Part shown: piece by piece, positions 1 to 7,870 of the stretch
Layout: each line of letters starts with the position of its first letter
Position numbering within the stretch: the stretch's first letter is position 1
The notes under the pieces: generated by a model
What the model saw: only the letters and a program-made list of their open reading frames with translations
Databases searched by the model: none
Told to the model about the DNA's origin: nothing
Position numbers and translations under genes: made by a program
Assembly (NCBI GenBank): GCA_001931535.1
Contig: CP016211.1
Span: 10,834,377-10,898,376 of the forward strand
Source of the DNA: Minicystis rosea
GTDB taxonomy: Bacteria; Myxococcota_A; Polyangia; Polyangiales; Polyangiaceae
DNA length: 64,000 bases
Direction: 5' to 3'

Positions 1-1
1 C

Positions 2-1591
2 CGTGGCAAATGGCTCTCTCGCTATCGGTACGAGCTCGGCGAGCTCATCGAGATCGCCAAGGCCATCACCACCGAGCGCGAGATCGATCGGCTGCTCGGC
101 CTCATCCTGGAGAAGAGCCGCTTCATCACCGGCGCGGACGCGGGCAGCGTCTACGTGGTCGAGGGCGACGATCCGCAGCCGCACGCGCGCACGCTGCGCT
201 TCAAGCTCTCGCAGAACGCGTCCTGCGTCTTCGACTCGCGCGAGTTCGTAATCCCCATGAGCCCGCGCTCCATGGCGGGCTACGTCGCGCTCCACAAGAA
301 GCCGCTGGCCATCGCCGACGTCTACGATCTCCCGGCCCTCGCGCCCTTCAGCTTCGATCGATCCTTCGACGACAAGGTCGGTTATCGGACCAAATCGATG
401 CTGTGCGCGCCGCTCCTCTCGCGCGTGGGCGACGTCATCGGCGTCATTCAGCTCATCAACAAGAAGCGCGATCCCGACAAGAAGCTCCTCGCCCCGGAGG
501 ACGTGGCGGAGCAGGTGATCTCCTTCGACGATCGCAGCGAGCAGCTCCTCGCCACGCTGGCGTCGCAGGCCGGGATCGCGCTCGAGAATGCCATCCTCAA
601 CACCGAGATCCAGCGCATGCTCGAAGGCTTCGTGCGCGCCAGCGTGGAGGCCATCGAGTCCCGCGATCCGACCACCAGCGGTCATTCGCGCCGCGTCGCC
701 GAGTTGACGGTGGGCCTGGCCCGCGCCGTCGAGCTCTCGCCGAGCGGCCCTTATCGCGGCGTGAGCTTCGGCGAAGGCGATCTACGCGAGCTGGAATATG
801 CCTCCTTGCTTCACGATTTCGGCAAGATCGGAGTGCGAGAGGAGGTTTTGCTCAAGGCCAAGAAGCTCTTTCCGTCCGAGCTCGGGGCCATCCGCAATCG
901 CTTCGAGCTCGCCATCCGATCGTTGGAGGTCTCCGTGCTCGAGCGCAAAGTGCGGGCGCTCGTGCGCGGCGCGTCCGCCGACGATCTGGCCGCCCTCGAT
1001 CACGACCTCGCCGTGCGCCGGCAAGCGCTGGACGCGGCCCTCGAATTGATCCTCGCCGCCAACGAGCCCACCGTCCTCAAGGGGGGTGATTTCGAGCGCA
1101 TCGCCGCGCTGGCGCAGGAGATGTACGTCGACGTCACGGGCAACTTGCAACCGCTCCTCACGTCCTCCGAGATCGCGAGTCTGTCGATCGCGCGGGGCTC
1201 GCTGACGAGCAGCGAGATCGACGAGATCCGCAGTCACGTCTCGCACACGTATACGTTCCTCTCCCAAATCCCTTGGGGAAAGCAGTTCCGCCGCGTCGCC
1301 GTCATCGCCGGCTCGCACCACGAGCGCCTCAATGGCACGGGTTATCCGAATCGCCTCCGCGCCGAGGAGATCCCGTTGCAATCGAAGATGATGGCGGTGA
1401 GCGACATCTTCGACGCCCTGACGGCGAGCGATCGACCCTACAAGAAGGCCGTTCCTTTGGAAAAGGCGCTCGACATCCTCGGCTTCGAGGTGCGCGACAA
1501 CCACATCGATGGTGATTTGGTGCGCATCTTCATCGAGGCGAAGGTGTGGACGAGCCTCGGCTCTCTCACGCCGAGCGGCCGCGTGGCGTGA
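2..1591 (+). CDS. GAF/HD-GYP signalling protein (5' end outside window)
   Basis: The frame is open from the first bases of the window, so the N-terminus is missing; 529 residues are visible. A GAF domain occupies about residues 10-200. A C-terminal HD-GYP domain follows, with HDFGKIG at visible residues 271-277, HHERLNGTGYP from 439 and LTASDRPYK after it. HD-GYP domains normally hydrolyse cyclic di-GMP and the GAF part is a ligand sensor, so a soluble c-di-GMP phosphodiesterase is the likely role. The HD and HHE motifs are about 168 residues apart, roughly 100 more than usual, because of a helical insertion. No transmembrane segment is visible. The catalytic HD and GYP residues are present. 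The ligand of the GAF domain cannot be told. Confidence 0.88.
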   Translation, partial: RGKWLSRYRYELGELIEIAKAITTEREIDRLLGLILEKSRFITGADAGSVYVVEGDDPQPHARTLRFKLSQNASCVFDSREFVIPMSPRSMAGYVALHKKPLAIADVYDLPALAPFSFDRSFDDKVGYRTKSMLCAPLLSRVGDVIGVIQLINKKRDPDKKLLAPEDVAEQVISFDDRSEQLLATLASQAGIALENAILNTEIQRMLEGFVRASVEAIESRDPTTSGHSRRVAELTVGLARAVELSPSGPYRGVSFGEGDLRELEYASLLHDFGKIGVREEVLLKAKKLFPSELGAIRNRFELAIRSLEVSVLERKVRALVRGASADDLAALDHDLAVRRQALDAALELILAANEPTVLKGGDFERIAALAQEMYVDVTGNLQPLLTSSEIASLSIARGSLTSSEIDEIRSHVSHTYTFLSQIPWGKQFRRVAVIAGSHHERLNGTGYPNRLRAEEIPLQSKMMAVSDIFDALTASDRPYKKAVPLEKALDILGFEVRDNHIDGDLVRIFIEAKVWTSLGSLTPSGRVA

Positions 1592-1616
1592 AGATGTGAC
1601 CGACAAAAGCTGCTGC

Positions 1617-1636
1617 GCGTCGCGCGACGCTTTCTC
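1617..1636 (+). terminator. Possible terminator after the HD-GYP gene
   Basis: A perfect 14-base palindrome, GCGTCGCGCGACGC (1617-1630), is followed by TTTCTC, 26 bases after the HD-GYP stop. The T tract is short, so termination is only plausible. A 15-base sequence, TTCGAGGCGCACCTC, is repeated in tandem just beyond (about 1657-1688), between the two convergent genes. Confidence 0.3.
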
Positions 1637-1701
1637 GATCACATCCCGAGCGACGATTCGAGGCGCACCTCGTTCGAGGCGCACCTCAGGAGATCAACAG
1701 A

Positions 1702-2265
1702 TCACTTGTGCTTGAGGGTGACGGGGGCCTCGCGCACGATGGTGGCGTCGGGCCCGGCCACGCGGATCACGCCTTCGATGACGTCGCCTTTGATGGTGCC
1801 GACGAGCACGCCGAACATGGCATCGGGGGCGCGCGGATCGTCGGGAGAGACGCTGGTGCTCAGCATGGCTCCTTCGGCTTTGCCGGTGATCACGCCGCCG
1901 CCGAGCGCGCCTTTGAGCTTGCCGCGCACGTCGCCTTCGGGACCGATGGTGATCTCCACCGTCCCCGGGCCGGCGGCCTTCTTCCCATCATCGGCGGCCA
2001 GGGCCTTGTCCTTCACCTTGGGTGGCAGTGACACGGTCCCCTTCTTGGCCTCGTAGCTCCCTTCCCAAGCACCGGTGAGCCCGTTTTCGGTCTTGGCAGC
2101 GACGCTCGCGCTCGGCGCCGCGGCGCTCGCCGTCCCCGGTGCGCTCGCCGAAGCGGCGGCGGGCCGCGGCGGAGGGGCCTTGTCGGGCCGTTCGGGCGCG
2201 GGATCACAAGCGAAAGCCGTCATGGCCAGGAGCGCGATGGCCGCGATGCGTTGCGGATACGTCAC
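1702..2265 (-). CDS. Putative exported or lipoprotein, unknown function
   Basis: No known family was recognised. From a GTG start at 2265 the protein has 187 residues. It opens with a short hydrophobic stretch (IAAIALLAMTAFAC) whose Cys could be a lipidation site, although the lipobox is not canonical. A Pro/Ala/Ser-rich linker follows to about residue 60. The remaining roughly 120 residues are Gly/Val/Lys/Asp-rich with alternating hydrophobic residues, as in a small beta-sheet domain (GAWEGSYEAKKGTVSL, VEITIGPEGDVRGKLKGAL). The frame stays open upstream to 2541, but that part is Arg/Pro-rich and does not look like protein. I chose GTG because it places the hydrophobic signal at the N-terminus. 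It converges on the HD-GYP gene. Confidence 0.6.
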   Translation of the reverse strand: MTYPQRIAAIALLAMTAFACDPAPERPDKAPPPRPAAASASAPGTASAAAPSASVAAKTENGLTGAWEGSYEAKKGTVSLPPKVKDKALAADDGKKAAGPGTVEITIGPEGDVRGKLKGALGGGVITGKAEGAMLSTSVSPDDPRAPDAMFGVLVGTIKGDVIEGVIRVAGPDATIVREAPVTLKHK

Positions 2266-2682
2266 GAAGACAGCTCGGTATGGAGCGCGGCCATGCGTGA
2301 AAACGAGGGCCGCGTTGGGGCCCACGACCAGCGTGGGATCCGTGCTCCGGCCAGCGCGTGAACATGTGTTTTCGGTATCTTGATCCATGGCCTCGTGAGT
2401 GCCGGCCGATGCGCCCGAATCCATGACCTCCGGCTCGGGCGCGCAGGGCAGCGACATCGCGGCGCATCCTGTCGCGAGCCCCGGCTGTTCGTCAACGCGA
2501 AGCCGCTCCGCGGCCGGCGCGGTGCGTGTCGCGTGTGACACGAAGCGATGTTCTCACTCCCATCCGATCTCGCCCCACTCGATGGCTCCCGAAGGCCCAA
2601 TTCGCTTGACCGAGCTTGGAATACCGGCATATTCGAGGCGCCGCTTTCATCTGCGGCATGATGAAGAGAGGAACAGACGACC
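2266..2682. other. Divergent intergenic region
   Basis: These 417 bases separate the minus-strand lipoprotein-like gene from the plus-strand basic protein gene. Apart from the promoter-like pair near 2606-2635, no repeat or RNA was recognised. Open frames here are Arg/Pro-rich and unlike protein. Confidence 0.5.
2606..2635 (+). promoter_or_regulatory. Possible sigma-70-type promoter for the basic protein gene
   Basis: TTGACC (2606-2611) and TATTCG (2630-2635) are separated by 18 bases and lie about 48 bases before the ATG at 2683. The -35 element matches five of six consensus bases; the -10 is weak. GAGAGG, a fair ribosome-binding site, lies between the promoter and the start. This is inference from consensus only. 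Confidence 0.3.
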
Positions 2683-3243
2683 ATGGACGCATTCTCAGCG
2701 CAGATCGTCAAATTCGTACGGGAGATGCCCGACGACGCGCTATTGGAGCTGGTGAAGCAGAAGCTCGGCGTGCTCGGCGCGGCGGTGGGGCGAGCCAACG
2801 GCAAGCGTAAGCTGTCGCCAGCACGGGCGGTCACGGCCGCCGTGCAAAAAGCGAAAGGAAAGCGGTCTGCCATCCGAGAGAAGCGTCGGACTGCGCCGGC
2901 GCGTCGCGCGGCGGTCTCGGCCGATCGACAGGGCCTGCTCGACAACATCGAGCGCATCGTGAAAGCGGGCGCCGGCGTGAGCGCGAGCGACGTGGCCAAG
3001 CAGGCGAGCATCCCCCAAACGCGCGCGGCCGCGGCTCTCAAAGAGCTGAAGCTCGCGAAGCGTATCTTCCAAGGCGGCGATCGACGCTTCGCCCGCTACG
3101 CCGGCGACGCCAAGACGGCCGAGGGCGCGAGCGCGACGGCGCGGAAGACGGCCAAGGGTCCGGTGGTCCGCGGCTCTGCCAAGGGAGGTCGCGGCAAGAA
3201 GCGCGGCGCCCCCGCGCAGCAGGCCACAGCCGCCGCTGCGTAG
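2683..3243 (+). CDS. Basic DNA-binding-like protein with possible winged helix
   Basis: The 186-residue protein has three parts. An N-terminal helical segment (1-45) begins MDAFSAQIVKFVREMPDDAL. A Lys/Arg/Ala-rich middle covers about 46-80. A segment of about 60 residues (QGLLDNIERIVKAGAGVSAS, then DVAKQASIPQTRAAAALKEL and KLAKRIFQGGDRRFARY) has the spacing of a winged helix-turn-helix. The tail is a histone-H1-like run of Ala, Lys, Gly and Arg. A chromatin-like or regulatory DNA-binding role is inferred from composition. The gene is a single unit, transcribed divergently from its left neighbour. Confidence 0.6.
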   Translation: MDAFSAQIVKFVREMPDDALLELVKQKLGVLGAAVGRANGKRKLSPARAVTAAVQKAKGKRSAIREKRRTAPARRAAVSADRQGLLDNIERIVKAGAGVSASDVAKQASIPQTRAAAALKELKLAKRIFQGGDRRFARYAGDAKTAEGASATARKTAKGPVVRGSAKGGRGKKRGAPAQQATAAAA

Positions 3244-3738
3244 TCGAATCGCTCTCGTATCGTCACGACACGCCGCTCGCTCCTCCCTCGGCGAGCGGCG
3301 CGTCGCGCCGCCCGCGCCCGCGAGCGGATCCAAGCTCAAGAACCCTCCCGCTCGGCATCCTTCGGGCCCCAAAGCCCTCGTCACCGTGGTTTGCGCGGTG
3401 AAAGCCGACTCGAGTCATCGAATCTGGTTCAGAGACAACGTATCTCGCTCACGTAAACACGCTGGGCTCTGTCCGACGCCTCGTATCTCGATCCCGGAAG
3501 GGAGAAGAAACGCCAAGGCGCAAGAGACGCAAAGACGGAAGAAGGCCGAGGGACTGAGCCTCTTTGCTCTTTTGCGCTTTTGCTTCTTTGCTTCTTGGCG
3601 TTGAATCCGGCCTGGCTCGGTCGAGCGCGTGCGCCGTTTCGTTTGAGCTCAAACGATTGCGCCGAGCACCGGGCGATCCGGGCTCGGCGGCGGCGTCAGG
3701 CTTCTCGGGCGCAGGGAGCCCGTCTACCGGGATGGCTC
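3244..3738. other. Intergenic region with a dispersed-repeat-like hairpin
   Basis: This 495-base gap lies between the basic protein gene and the insertion sequence. It contains the imperfect inverted repeat at 3508-3604 and otherwise no gene I can support. The bases immediately left of the insertion sequence continue the downstream flank of the BNR lipoprotein gene, from which the element separates them. Confidence 0.5.
3508..3604. repeat. Long imperfect inverted repeat rich in CAAAG/CTTTG
   Basis: The left arm starts AACGCCAAGGCGCAAG (3509-3524) and contains ACGCAAAGACGG. The right arm ends TTTGCTTCTTGGCGTT (3587-3602). The outer nine bases AACGCCAAG/CTTGGCGTT pair perfectly and the inner part pairs loosely through A/G-rich against T/C-rich tracts. 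The composition is far from that of neighbouring genes. Similar AACGCAAAG-type hairpins are dispersed in other bacterial genomes; that this is such a mobile or REP-like sequence is inference. Confidence 0.45.
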
Positions 3739-4490
3739 TAGAGCGGTTTTCGCTCGAGTGCGGTACAGCCGGTCTTCGGCGAGGCGCGAGCTCGACCAAG
3801 TGGCGTGGGCGCGCGCGATTGGACCGGGCGCGGACGAGCGCGACGACGAGGTCGTCGGATGTAGCCTTTCAGCGCGAACCAGCCCTGCGCGTCCTGCCGA
3901 AAGACCTTGTCGACCCCACGGACCATCGCGTCGTAAACCGCCGGCACGGTGCGCGGAGCTGCGGCGCGAAGGGCCTCCTTGACCTTGGAGCCGCAGTTCT
4001 CCACCGGCGACAGGTCTGGCGAATACGCGGGCAGAATCCAATAGCGAACGCCTCGAGCACGGAGCGCTTGGCGCACGCCGCGCAGGCGATGCGCGCCAAG
4101 GCCGTCGGCAATGACCACGTCTCCGCGCTTCAGCTCGGGCATGAGCACTTGGCGCACGTAGACATCGAAGTGCTCACCGTTCATCGCCCCCTTAAAGGCC
4201 CACGGTGCGACGACACCTCGCAGGCCAAGCCCCATCACCAGCGTGATGTTCGGGTCCGGGTTGGCGGGGACCTTGCCATAGGCACGCCTGCCGCGAGGCG
4301 CGCGCCCATAGCGACGCGTCATGCCGAGATGAGCGCCAAATTCGTCGACGAAGATCAGCCGTCGCGCCCCCGCCGCCAACGCTCGACGGCGGAACCTGCG
4401 GCGCGCGACTTGGACATCGGGCCTGTCTTGTTCGCTTGGACAGAGCGTCTTTTTTTTCGCGGCAAACCAAGCCGCTTCAGCGTCCGGCAC
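3738..4490 (-). CDS. IS630-type transposase, DDE catalytic part (orfB)
   Basis: This frame carries the catalytic core: the first Asp in LIFVDEFGAH, the second in VVIADGLGAH and the Glu in LPAYSPDLSPVEN, the usual D, D and E positions of IS630 transposases. It overlaps orfA by about 136 bases. An independent start is poor (the ATG at 4490 gives MPDAEAAWFAAKKK), so it is probably made as an orfA-orfB fusion by -1 frameshifting at the A8G run at 4449-4457. Its TAG stop is completed outside the element: TA is the target dinucleotide (3739-3740) and G comes from flanking DNA. Confidence 0.85.
   Translation of the reverse strand: MPDAEAAWFAAKKKTLCPSEQDRPDVQVARRRFRRRALAAGARRLIFVDEFGAHLGMTRRYGRAPRGRRAYGKVPANPDPNITLVMGLGLRGVVAPWAFKGAMNGEHFDVYVRQVLMPELKRGDVVIADGLGAHRLRGVRQALRARGVRYWILPAYSPDLSPVENCGSKVKEALRAAAPRTVPAVYDAMVRGVDKVFRQDAQGWFALKGYIRRPRRRARPRPVQSRAPTPLGRARASPKTGCTALERKPL
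3741..3767. repeat. Left terminal inverted repeat of the IS630-type element
   Basis: It begins GAGCGGTTTTCGCTCG, directly after the target TA at 3739-3740. Compared with the other end it differs at four of 27 positions. Confidence 0.85.
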
Positions 4491-4798
4491 ATCGTCGGGC
4501 GGCTCACGCGCGCACCTGTGCGGCGCTCCAGCAGCTCGATCAGCTCATCCAGGGTTCGATCGTTCTTCTCATCCACGAGCGCCTGTAGTTGCTGTGCTCC
4601 GGCCTCGTCGATCTTCGAGACCCTTCCGCCACCGTGCGGACGAGGCGCAACGCTCCCGGTTGTCCGCTCGAGACTGAGATAGTCCTGCACAGTGCTGAGA
4701 ACGACGGCGAAACGCTCCGCGATCTCTCGCATGCTTCCCTCGCCGTTGCGGTAGGCGTCAACAATCCGCTGTCGCAAGTCGACACTGTACGGTCCCAT
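4355..4798 (-). CDS. IS630-type transposase, DNA-binding part (orfA)
   Basis: From the ATG at 4798 the protein (147 residues) starts MGPYSVDLRQRIVDAY. It contains two helix-turn-helix units: one around residues 20-45 (SMREIAERFAVVLSTVQDYL) and one around 85-115 (LIELLERRTGARVSRPTMCR). These are the paired HTH domains that bind the element's ends. An alternative ATG at 4822 adds eight residues. A run of eight A followed by G, read A_AAA_AAG in this frame, lies near the end and allows -1 slippage into the catalytic frame. Without slippage the protein ends in a short non-homologous tail. Confidence 0.8.
   Translation of the reverse strand: MGPYSVDLRQRIVDAYRNGEGSMREIAERFAVVLSTVQDYLSLERTTGSVAPRPHGGGRVSKIDEAGAQQLQALVDEKNDRTLDELIELLERRTGARVSRPTMCRTLKRLGLPRKKRRSVQANKTGPMSKSRAAGSAVERWRRGRDG
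4449..4457 (-). other. Programmed -1 frameshift site in the transposase
   Basis: On the minus strand the sequence is AAAAAAAAG. The orfA frame reads CGA AAA AAA AGA. Slipping back one base gives AAA AAG and the catalytic frame, joining LPRKK to TLCPSEQ. A_AAA_AAG is a well-known slippery heptamer. Confidence 0.7.
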
Positions 4799-4850
4799 GC
4801 GCGGAGCCCGCGCAGCCCGCATGCCATCACCCTGCCGGGCGTTCTCTGCT

Positions 4851-4877
4851 TGTACCGAACCCGAGTGGAAACCGCTC
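4851..4877. repeat. Right terminal inverted repeat of the IS630-type element
   Basis: Read inward on the minus strand it begins GAGCGGTTTCCACTCG. It is followed by the second target TA at 4878-4879. Confidence 0.85.
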
Positions 4878-6289
4878 TAAGGTGGATTCCAATTCGTGCC
4901 GCCGTCGTCGGAGACGAGCACGAACCAGCCGCGCCGCGACGTGCCGGTGACGTCGGCCGAAATCAGGAGCAGGGCGCGCTTGCCGAAAGACACCAGCGTT
5001 CCCAATTCGATGCGGCCGCGATCGCCGGTACCCTCGCCGATCACGCGGGGCCGTTCGAACGTGGTCCCATCGGGTGATTGCGCCAGATAGAGGCCCCAGC
5101 GATCGCCGGCGCGCACGCTCATCACACCGACGGTGCCGGCCGAAGTGGAAGTCATGGCCATCTCACGCTTTTGCGGACCAGGCCACATGCGATATGGCGC
5201 GTTCTTGGGCGAGGTGCATTTGCCCGCGAGATCGCACGTCAGCAAGATGGGCACGTCGGGTTGCTCGGCCTGCATGGCCGGCGGGCCCGACTTCGCTTGC
5301 ACGGCCTCGACCACGACGTGCTTGGCCCCGCAACCGATGGTCGTCGTCGGCACCGTGCCTTCGGGCAGAGCGAAGGAGACGATCCGCATCGGTGAGACGC
5401 CAATCACGCCCACCTTCTTCGACGGCATTTGAATCCGCTGGAACGACCAAACGCCGGTGTCGCAGAGCGGTGGTGTCGAGAGATCGGCGAGCAGCGTGGG
5501 TGAAGCGGTGATGTTGACGACCTTCTGCGGCTTCTCCAGCGGTTTGTTGGGGGCCGGGAAGGGGCGTTGCAGCAAGTCTCGCCCTTTGACGGAGAGCATC
5601 ACCGGCGTACGCCCATAAGGCACCGGCACGATCTTTTCGCCCGAAGGCAGCTTGAGCGGCGGCACCGCGTCGGCGCCCGGCTTGCCGCCGTACACCAGAG
5701 AGAGCTTGCGCGGGGCGTCTTCGATGATCATCGCCGCCGACCCGTCGCCGGTGATGGCGGGAACGGCGCTCACCATCTGCACCACGCCCGTGATGGGGCC
5801 TTTGGTCGTGGGGAAGAACGGTGTCGCCGAGGCAATCGTTCCATCGAAAGCCCCGAAGGCGAGGCGCGCGCCCTCCACGCGAGCGCTCTGCGGCGTGGGC
5901 GCGCCTTCGCGCGAGCCCACCCCGAGGACGACGGCGCCGTCGAGCCCGACCGACCAGCTCGACCAAGCGTCGCGCTCGTGCCGGAAGGACTTCCACGTCG
6001 TGCCCGCGTCGTCGGTGAAGAGCGCAACCGTCTCGTTCACCACCTCGCCCGCAATCAAAGCTCGCTTTTCGTCGAGGACGAAGACGCGTGTCCATTTCGC
6101 CGACGTGGGAGCGAGCGCTTCGTCGAGGCCTTTGGCCTGGCCGAGCTGCGTGGAGAGCTCGTCGCGCGACGCTTGCCCCGGCGGCGGAGGCGGGGGAATG
6201 GGCGCCTCCTCCTGCTGCTTCTTCCCGCACCCGAGCGCGAGAATGGCAGTCAGCCCGACGGCGAGGATCCTTTGGGCTGCCCGGCGCAC
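4877..6289 (-). CDS. BNR/Asp-box lipoprotein, probable beta-propeller
   Basis: The 470-residue protein starts at GTG 6289 with RRAAQRILAVGLTAILALGC, a signal peptide with lipobox LALGC, then a Pro-rich linker. Asp-box repeats of sialidase-like propellers are visible: FTDDAGTTWKSF near residue 80, SPDGTTFERP near 420 and SDDGGTNWN at the C-terminus. No catalytic sialidase residues were recognised, so a binding or scaffold role is likely. It begins 10 bases after the SUMF1 gene, so the two form an operon. The TAG stop contains the TA target of the IS630-type element; the uninterrupted flanks also read TAG, so the protein is not truncated. Confidence 0.8.
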   Translation of the reverse strand: MRRAAQRILAVGLTAILALGCGKKQQEEAPIPPPPPPGQASRDELSTQLGQAKGLDEALAPTSAKWTRVFVLDEKRALIAGEVVNETVALFTDDAGTTWKSFRHERDAWSSWSVGLDGAVVLGVGSREGAPTPQSARVEGARLAFGAFDGTIASATPFFPTTKGPITGVVQMVSAVPAITGDGSAAMIIEDAPRKLSLVYGGKPGADAVPPLKLPSGEKIVPVPYGRTPVMLSVKGRDLLQRPFPAPNKPLEKPQKVVNITASPTLLADLSTPPLCDTGVWSFQRIQMPSKKVGVIGVSPMRIVSFALPEGTVPTTTIGCGAKHVVVEAVQAKSGPPAMQAEQPDVPILLTCDLAGKCTSPKNAPYRMWPGPQKREMAMTSTSAGTVGVMSVRAGDRWGLYLAQSPDGTTFERPRVIGEGTGDRGRIELGTLVSFGKRALLLISADVTGTSRRGWFVLVSDDGGTNWNPP

Positions 6290-6299
6290 GAGACGACCG

Positions 6300-7241
6300 C
6301 TATTCGACCCGCTCCGGATCCATGCAGCAACGGAACCCGGTGGAGTAGTCGTGGTAGGTGAAGTCGTGCGCGGTGGTGTGGTACGAGCAGCCGTCACCGT
6401 TCTTCGACGTATCCATGTAGTAGCCGCCGCGGAACGTGCCGTCGGGATCGTCGATCCACTCGTGCAGATTGCCCACCATGTCGTAAACGCCGTAGGCATT
6501 GGTGCACTCGGCGCGCGCGCCCGTGGGCAGGAGGGTGTCGGGGAGCTGGTTGATGATCGTCTGATTCATCCCCTGGTGCCAGAGCTGCTCGCGCGTGAGA
6601 CCGAGGAGCTGCCCGACCTCGGCGACCGGGTGGACGGCGCGGATGTCGTCGTTGCAGGCGCCGGCGCGGCGCGTGTCGCCATAGGGGAATTGGTAATTCG
6701 ACGGACCGCGACAGGCATGCTCCCACTCGTCACCGGAGCAGAGCCGTTTGCCCGAGGCCGAGCACGCCATCGCCGCTTGCTTGCCGCTGATGTACCCCTG
6801 CGGAACGACGCCGGGTCGCGACACGGCCCGAACCAGCGATTCCCGCCCATCGATGGGCAGATAAGGGGACCAAGCCCGCTCCGCCCCACCGGGCACGCGC
6901 TCGACCAGCGAGGCTTCCCACCGATCGATGCACACGCGATCGTCGACGAGCGCCATGTCCGCGGGGCAGCGGGCATTGGTGCTCATGATGGCGGCCGTAC
7001 GATCTTCCGGCTCCGCGTCCTTCGCCTGGCTCACGCGGAGCGCGAGGAAGGCCGCGTTCTCGGTGCGCGGCGAGACCGCCTCCCGCGCCGCGGCGACCCG
7101 CGTGATCTGCGGGAGCAACGACGTCGCCTCCTGCGGGGCCTGGGCCGCGCTCACCCTCGAATTGAGGCCGATCTCGCTCGTCGCGCAGCCGAGGCTGCTG
7201 AGGGCGGTCAGGAGGGTGATTGCAGAGGCCGCTCGTCGCAC
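6300..7241 (-). CDS. SUMF1/FGE-sulfatase-domain lipoprotein
   Basis: The 313-residue protein has a signal peptide (AASAITLLTALSSLGC) with a lipobox Cys at about residue 19. From about residue 90 it is a formylglycine-generating-enzyme-type domain: GKRLCSGDEWEHACRG, YGVYDMVGNLHEWIDD and the closing GFRCC. Most bacterial members do not modify sulfatases but act as ligand-binding or enzyme-associated modules, so the reaction is not assigned. It starts at GTG with no strong ribosome-binding site and is the first gene of the pair with the BNR lipoprotein. Confidence 0.82.
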   Translation of the reverse strand: MRRAASAITLLTALSSLGCATSEIGLNSRVSAAQAPQEATSLLPQITRVAAAREAVSPRTENAAFLALRVSQAKDAEPEDRTAAIMSTNARCPADMALVDDRVCIDRWEASLVERVPGGAERAWSPYLPIDGRESLVRAVSRPGVVPQGYISGKQAAMACSASGKRLCSGDEWEHACRGPSNYQFPYGDTRRAGACNDDIRAVHPVAEVGQLLGLTREQLWHQGMNQTIINQLPDTLLPTGARAECTNAYGVYDMVGNLHEWIDDPDGTFRGGYYMDTSKNGDGCSYHTTAHDFTYHDYSTGFRCCMDPERVE

Positions 7242-7870
7242 CGCCGAGAGGTTCGCCGCTCACGCGTTCGAATGCAACCCTGAACAGGCGGAGAAATGCG
7301 GCGGGGACGATGTGGGTGTCTATCCGAAAACACCATTGGACGGTGTCGAGGTCAAAAGCCTACAAGGATCGAATGTCCCGCGCACCGCGGAAACGCCGCG
7401 GCGGAACGAGGCTGTTTCATGATGGTTTGGGGAGATTCCGTATTTCCCCTGACCGCCAGAGCCCTTGTCCTTTGCCCGTGTCGTCGTGCGGAGTGTGCGG
7501 GGACACGTTCCGTTCCGGCGCGCCTCGCACGGACACGACGAGATCGTGCTTCGCGTCGATTTGCTTCGGCGATGTCGCTCTCTGCGATGACGCTCGGAAA
7601 GTCGCCGCCAGCCTGCGTACGTCCTGAGCGCGCCGAATCGCGCGACGAGCCGAGGCACCGGCAACATCGATGCTCGCAACATCGACGTCGATTCAGCTCG
7701 AGATATCGTGTCGTGGCGACAGGCGCTCTTCGCCAAACGCCCGTTCGAGAATGGTCGTCGCGCTTTGCGGAGATGGCGTGTCTCGAAGGCACGAGTGGAC
7801 AAAAGCGAAGCGCCGCGCGGCATCGGTGTGCGGCGCGGCGCTCGGGGAGAGCCGGAGTGCGGCTAGCTTT
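7242..7870. other. Intergenic region, 629 bases
   Basis: The gap lies between two minus-strand operons. Open frames here are Arg/Ser-rich and shared by several frames, with no family features. The only clear structure is the terminator-like stem at 7809-7842 belonging to the gene on the right. Promoters for the SUMF1 gene should lie in the left part, but none was recognised with confidence. Confidence 0.5.
7796..7842 (-). terminator. Rho-independent terminator after the choice-of-anchor-L operon
   Basis: A perfect 10-base stem, AGCGCCGCGC/GCGCGGCGCT (7809-7818 and 7833-7842), encloses a 14-base loop. On the minus strand it is followed by TCGCTTTTGTCC, a moderate T tract. It lies about 28 bases after the stop of the minus-strand gene that ends at 7871. 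Confidence 0.65.

Larger units (their letters stand above)
3741..4877 (-). mobile_element. Complete IS630-family insertion sequence, 1137 bp
   Basis: The element has terminal inverted repeats of 27 bases, 23 of them matching (3741-3767 and 4851-4877, both starting GAGCGGTTT at the outer end). It is flanked by the dinucleotide TA at 3739-3740 and 4878-4879, which fits the TA target duplication of IS630/Tc1-type elements. Inside are two overlapping minus-strand frames that together make a DDE transposase. Ends, target duplication and catalytic motifs all look intact, so the copy may be active and recent. It sits exactly at the stop codon of the BNR lipoprotein gene. Confidence 0.9.

Noticed and set aside
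4877..6289. BNR lipoprotein truncated by the insertion sequence
   Set aside because: The sequence rebuilt from both flanks also reads TAG at the same codon, so the protein end is native.
5652..7283. Long plus-strand open frame over the BNR and SUMF1 genes
   Set aside because: It is the complement of two genes with clear domains; its translation is Arg/Gly/Ala-rich without family features.
7242..7300. tRNA-like GTTCGAATGC word
   Set aside because: No acceptor stem, anticodon arm or other tRNA parts could be fitted around it.
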